A DNA stretch of 64,000 bases. It comes from Solen grandis (lineage: Eukaryota > Mollusca > Bivalvia > Adapedonta > Solenidae). Shown piece after piece: positions 59,357 to 64,000 of this stretch (within the stretch, counting starts at the first letter, position 1; each line of letters starts with the position of its first letter). A program made the translations under genes and the position numbers. The stretch is from contig CM037778.1 of the NCBI GenBank assembly GCA_021229015.1, forward strand, positions 81,635,842 through 81,699,841, in the 5' to 3' direction. The notes below the pieces were generated by a model that searched no databases, was not told the origin of the DNA, and was given only the letters and a program-made list of their open reading frames with translations.

Positions 59357-62276
59357 ATGGCCACTATGGATGACTTGATTGAAGAGATACTTGCAGAAAT
59401 GCCCGACCCAGTCCCAGAGGGTCAACAGTTTATCGACCTGGATGACCAGGTTCCTCCCCCAGTAAGACTCCCTACAGATGAGCCATGGGTAGAGATCTTA
59501 AACGACGCCATCGACGAGTTCGAAGTCGACGGCGCCACTGCGGTCTTCTCTACGTGGAGGGTAGAAGCAGAAGACCCGCTGGACATTGGCGACGTCAAAA
59601 TTACTGATGGCATATATGTTAGGGCTGGTCGGATGGTTCTGGATGCCCGCATGACTGACGAGAGGGCAGCAGCTTTGCTCACGGCCCTTCCAGAGGGTGA
59701 ATACATGCTCAGGCTCAAGTTCTTGAGGGAGAAAGATGAGGGAAACTGGGTTGTTGAAGACAAGTTCGACCCGGTCAAGGCTGAACGAAAGAAAGGGCAG
59801 GCAGTCGTGCACTTTTCCCGGGGCACCAAGCCAGGTGCGCTCCACGGGATAGACAGCGTGTACTATCAGAACGCTTATCCTGCTACCGCGGTGGTGTATG
59901 GACTCTACCCCATCAGAGAACCAGACCCCGCCAACTTAGCCCCGCTAAGGGACGGCGACCTCAACTGTGTTGCTCAAAGAGTCGTAGAGCACTTTGAGGG
60001 TGCGCGGAGAGGCCATGGTCTAACCCCCACAAGGCGCCAGAAAATACAAGACTGGGAAAGGGGTGTTCATGAATCAGGTGCTACGGTGGAAGATGTGGCG
60101 AAACTGGAAAAGATCCTCAAGAGGGCAATCGTCCTCAAGGACATCGCTGGTGAAGACATCTACAACAGCGGTACATACAGGGGTTGGCATAGACCAGTAG
60201 AGCTCATCGTCCACAACGGCCATGCTTGGTCAAAAGACCTCCACTTTCCCCAAGCCCGAGAGGTCCACATATCGGGGGGACGGTGAAGACATCCAGGAAG
60301 CACCCATGGTGACGACTTGGTCGAGCAGCCAGCACGGCTCAGTGTTGATCAGTTCGTGCTCCAGGATGGCCGCACCTACCGGACTCAGGAGGCCCACCAA
60401 AGACTGCAGGATGTATGTAGATTTTTGGGAGATGAGGACCTGGCAGATAGGGCTTTCGGAGAGAACCACGCAGCCAGCATAAAGGCCAAGGAGCGAAACG
60501 GCTGGAAGCCAACCCCAGCCAGCTTCCTCGACGACATCCAAAAGGCTTGTGTAGAGCACGGACACGGCGGGCTGTGGAACTCGATGGACTACGATACCAG
60601 GGAAATCGTTAGCATTGATATGAAGGCCTGCTACCCTGCCAGCTTCCAGGGGCAAGGTGAGGCCAGGCCTTACTTCCAAAGGTTCGGGCATCCCAGCCAC
60701 CGCATGGCCCGCGTAGCCATCAACGGCGCACTCCCGGAAGATATTGGTACAGGCTTCGCCGAGGTCCAGGAGTGGGAGTTCGCGCCAAAAGTACACCCTG
60801 TCATCCCTGCCTGGTTTGGGAAGCATTTCACAGAGAACGGTTGGGCCCCGACGCCCCTGTTGGCCTACCTTGTGGAAAGTGGCCTGTTGAATTCTCTTAA
60901 GGTCCGAGAGGCTATCATCGCATTCGAGAAGCAAACGGAGGTCTGGCTCCCGGAAGACCGAAACCAGGGCTGCAGCATTATCGGTAAGTTTACCCAGGGC
61001 AGCAAGGCCGACGGAAAGCGCCTCACCCGGAGGCTCGTAACCGACCCCGGAAAGCTCGACTTCCTGGTCCACGATACCCGCCAAAGCGGCACGCTGGTCG
61101 GGGCCCCACAAAGGTGCCCGCTGGGCCATGTCCTCACCTACTACGACGGCACCCAGCCGCAGTACGCGCACCTAAGGGCCAGCATGCTGGCATATGCCCA
61201 CATCAACCTCCTAGAGATGCCGGTTCACGCGACGAGGCTGTCCGAGTGGCAACTGACTCCATCTACATCCAGAAAACGGCGTTGCATAAGCTACAGGGAG
61301 TCGATGCCTACGCACCATATGACCAGCATCCAAAGGGGTATTGTACCACCTGCCACCTATGCCACGATACTCCAGTGCTTAGGACACCGATGGAGGTTGC
61401 CCCAGCTCAGTGGAGGGACAAGGGCGAGCAACTGTACATGCCAATGGAGCACGCCGCGTACCTCCCTCTGCCTGAATACAAGAAACAAGAAAAGGACATC
61501 GCCCCATCCACGGCACCAAGGCATGATGATGCACTATCAAGGTATAAGCTTAGCTACCTCAACGGCGGTGGAGGCTCCGGCAAGACCACTCGAGCCATCG
61601 AGCTCTTCCGATCAAGACACCCCTTGGTCTTCACTCCGACCCATCGTCTGGCCAAAGAGATGCGGACCCGGGATGTAAAGGCTCAAACCTACCACAGCTT
61701 CTTCCGCTGGAGCGGACAAACGGAGTGGACCCAAGATAGGATGGGGCAGAAGTTCATCCCGAGGGTGATTATCTGGGACGAGGTCTGTACCGTACCCCGG
61801 CCTATCCTCAAGACCTTTCTCGACTAGCTCGACCAAAAAGGCGTCCAGGTCGTCTGCTGTGGTGACCAGGGACAGCCACCGCCAATCGTGGGAGAGATGC
61901 CGCACGACTGGCTGCGGCAGAAGGCGGACCACTATGAGGAGGTTGAGGTCGACCACAGAGCGAAGGACACCGCACTCAGGGACCTGAAAAGAAAAATCCG
62001 TCTCCAACCCGACAAATACCAGTGCCGAGAGATGCGGAGGGCGTTGCCCAGCTGTCTTAGATGGGATCGGTTTGTGGACGCGTGGAAGCCAGGCGATCTC
62101 ATTCTGACCTCGAGACAAAAGGTTCGCGACAGAGCCCAGAGGCTTCTACTCCAAAAGCACAAGGAGCACTTCCCAGATGTTGCCGTCCCTCTTCTCTACC
62201 GCCCGATAGACACCCGAAGGCAGAATATTCGGGTGATGGTCCCGGGTACTCTCCGGACAGAAGAGCTTGTTCTCAA
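59357..62276 (+). pseudogene. Family B DNA polymerase fused to a superfamily 1 helicase (broken)
   Basis: About 970 codons up to the N gap, readable as one protein apart from three breaks: TGA at 60,284-60,286 (same frame resumes), a one-base loss near 61,224, and TAG at 61,825-61,827 (same frame resumes). The N-terminal ~300 residues are acidic at first and have no named domain, though a conserved-looking NCVAQRVVEHF and VHNGHAW pair is present. Polymerase motif A is SIDMKACYPASF (about 60,610), a variant of D-x-x-S-L-Y-P; motif C is VATDSIYI (about 61,246-61,266). The helicase has Walker A NGGGGSGKTT (61,561), Walker B IIWDEV (61,769), motif III GDQGQPPP (61,861) and VDHRAK; later motifs are lost in the gap. 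It would copy and unwind the element's own DNA. High GC and CpG, unlike its surroundings. The stops look like CGA to TGA and TGG to TAG decay. Confidence 0.75.
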
Positions 62277-62376
62277 NNNNNNNNNNNNNNNNNNNNNNNN
62301 NNNNNNNNNNNNNNNNNNNNNNNNNNNNNNNNNNNNNNNNNNNNNNNNNNNNNNNNNNNNNNNNNNNNNNNNNNNN
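62277..62376. other. Assembly gap of exactly 100 N
   Basis: A standard scaffold join. The helicase frame runs into it and AT-rich BEL/Pao sequence follows, so the two sides may not be neighbours in the genome. Confidence 0.95.
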
Positions 62377-64000
62377 GCAATTAGCAGATTCAACTCCAAC
62401 GGAGAAGGAGTCTCACATGCTGGAGTTACTGATTGGCAATGATTATCAGATAAGATAGAGGTAGACACAGGACTGTATCTTTTGTCTTCAAAACTTGGCT
62501 GGATTTTGTCAGGACGAGTAAGAACATGTGATCAACGGAGAAATGATAATGACATGAACATGTTAATTTTTACCCACGGAGACGGTGTTGAGAACAGTTA
62601 CCATCAGACATGTATTGATGACGTCGCTCCAATGAAACCAGATTTGGAGAGTTTTTGGGAAATAGAGTCCATTGGGATTACAGACAAATGTGATCAAACA
62701 GACAACGAAAAGGTGATGGGTGATTTCAGAAATACTCTTAGAAGAGAGGAAGGTAGATACCAGGTTAAATGGCCTTGGAGATATGAAGTTCCAGATCTCC
62801 CGGAAAATAGAGGTTTGGCAGTTGGTCGGCTTAGGTCTCTAGCGAACAAGCTTGATAAACATCCAGACATCATGAAAAAGTATAATGATACAATAAAGGA
62901 GCAATTTGAAAGAGGAATCGTTGAAAAGGTAGAAAAAATTTCCAGTGATGGGATCAAGCACTATTTACCGCATCATGCGGTGATTAGACCAGACAAGTCA
63001 ACTACAAAGTTGAGGGTAGTCTACGATGCGTCCGCAAAAACCAAAACAACGAATAAAAGTCTTAATGAATGCCTTCTGAAAGGTCCAGTGTTACTACGAG
63101 ATTTGTGTGGAATTCTATTACGTTTCCGGCTGCCATTAATTGGTATGGTGTCGGACATAGAGAAAGCGTTTCTTCAAGTTGGCCTACAACCTTCTCAAAG
63201 GGATATAACGCGATTTCTATGGTTCAAAGACTATCAAGAACCTACAGTAACGGAGAGCAATATTCAAGAGTACAGGTTTTGCCGAGTTCCGTTCGGAGCA
63301 ATTTCAAGCCCTTTTCTTCTCGGTGCTACGATCGAAACACATTTAGACATGTATGCGACACCATTGTCTTCAAAATTAAAGGACAACACATATATGGACA
63401 ATGTAATAACAGGAACAGACTCAGTGAATGAAGCACTTGATATGTATACAAAATCAAAATCAATGTTCAACGACGCTAAAATGAATTTGAGAGAATGGAT
63501 GACGAACAGTGAAGAGGTGAGAAAAGAAATACCTACCCACGACAGAGCATCAGAAAGCACTCCAAAGATACTAGGACATGCCTGGAATATTCAAAATGAC
63601 ACACTCTCTCTGAAAAAGGTCGCTCTGGTTGATAAAGACCATGCCGTGACAAAAAGGAATGTGTTACGTCAGATAGCGTCGGTGTTTGATCCACTTGGAT
63701 TATTTGCTCCGGTGATATTGCGAGGGAAAGTGTTGTTACAGAATCTATGGAAGAAACGGCTAGAATGGGACGACACACTTGACATCAGTGACAAAAATGA
63801 ATGGACAAAAAAGATTTGAAAATCATCGATAGCATTAGCATTCAGAGATGTATATCCCTACCATGTGACAAACAATGTATTCAATATACATTGGCTTGTT
63901 TTTGTGATGCCTCAAACAAAGCATACGCTGCATCAGTATACTTGCTACAAACCGTAAAAGAAACATCAAGGTGCGATCTGATTTTTTCCAAGTGTCGTCT
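62377..64000 (+). pseudogene. BEL/Pao retrotransposon pol (partial, runs off the window)
   Basis: It starts at the end of the A17-type peptidase (ELLIGNDY), with a frame change near 62,449, then LSSKLGWILSGRV. The long open frame 62,482-63,819 is the RT: LRVVYDASAKT, MVSDIEKAFLQVGL, CRVPFGAISSPFLL and YMDNVITGTDS, where BEL/Pao elements typically have YVDN in place of YVDD; then ASVFDPLGLFAPV. The frame breaks at the A6 run near 63,806 and resumes with CFCDASNKAYAASVYL, the RNase H start. Integrase would follow outside the window. No LTR is visible here. Confidence 0.88.

Noticed and set aside
59422..59845. Minus-strand frames opposite the polymerase-helicase gene
   Set aside because: Shadows of a GC-rich coding strand; also 60,230-61,171 and 61,612-62,118. 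No motifs.
62277..62376. Helicase directly continuing into the BEL/Pao pol
   Set aside because: The two sides are separated by a scaffold gap and differ in composition and family; apparent continuity is only through Ns.

Overview
The window is a repeat-rich, AT-rich animal genome segment. It most resembles a marine mollusc, probably a bivalve. This is inferred from spliced genes, a lectin-like receptor family and a mix of LINE, Gypsy, BEL/Pao, mariner, pogo and tRNA-derived SINE elements typical of that group. Two 100-base N runs (12,177-12,276 and 62,277-62,376) show it is a scaffold.

Host genes: one gene family is visible. A four-exon membrane-receptor gene (32,704-35,236, +) has a Cys-rich SUEL-like lectin domain, a transmembrane segment and a cytoplasmic tail full of YxxV/I/L motifs. 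A paralogue at 12,542-15,060 has the same exon-intron layout, but its tail is cut by a MITE. A third, decayed copy (transmembrane and tail exons, 24,345-26,975) has a solo-LTR-like element in its intron. The three copies lie about 10 kb apart on one strand, so this is a tandem receptor cluster.

Mobile elements, left to right: a 4.1-4.5 kb TIR element without a recognisable transposase, in two copies (261-4,402 and 37,823-42,287); a truncated LINE (18,172-19,042); a pogo/Tigger remnant (21,560-22,130, -); a 713-bp TIR element (22,669-23,381); a dead mariner with intact ends (29,809-31,111); three tRNA-headed SINE families; a 25-bp minisatellite (42,984-43,815); and a nested block. In that block a young Gypsy element (LTRs 44,905-45,669 and 57,920-58,684, about three differences between them) sits in an older LINE tail and is itself interrupted by a nearly intact two-ORF LINE (46,840-52,170, -). 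The BEL/Pao pol at the right edge (62,377-64,000) is partial.

Most unusual part: a GC-rich island (58,685-62,276) abuts the Gypsy 3' LTR and ends in an N gap. It carries a small Cys-rich protein gene and a long frame with a family B DNA polymerase followed by a superfamily 1 helicase, now broken by two stops and one frameshift. Both start codons are preceded by the same ~50-base leader at nearly the same distance. This looks like a self-replicating element, possibly virus-derived, that I cannot assign to a described family. Its left junction lacks the target duplication and flank expected beside the young Gypsy copy, so a rearrangement or an assembly join must be considered.

Two translational recoding signals stand out. 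The LINE ORF1 and ORF2 lie in one frame separated by a single UAG followed at once by a hairpin, with no AUG before the endonuclease domain. The Gypsy gag and pol overlap in the -1 frame, with a U UUA AAC heptamer two codons before the gag stop.
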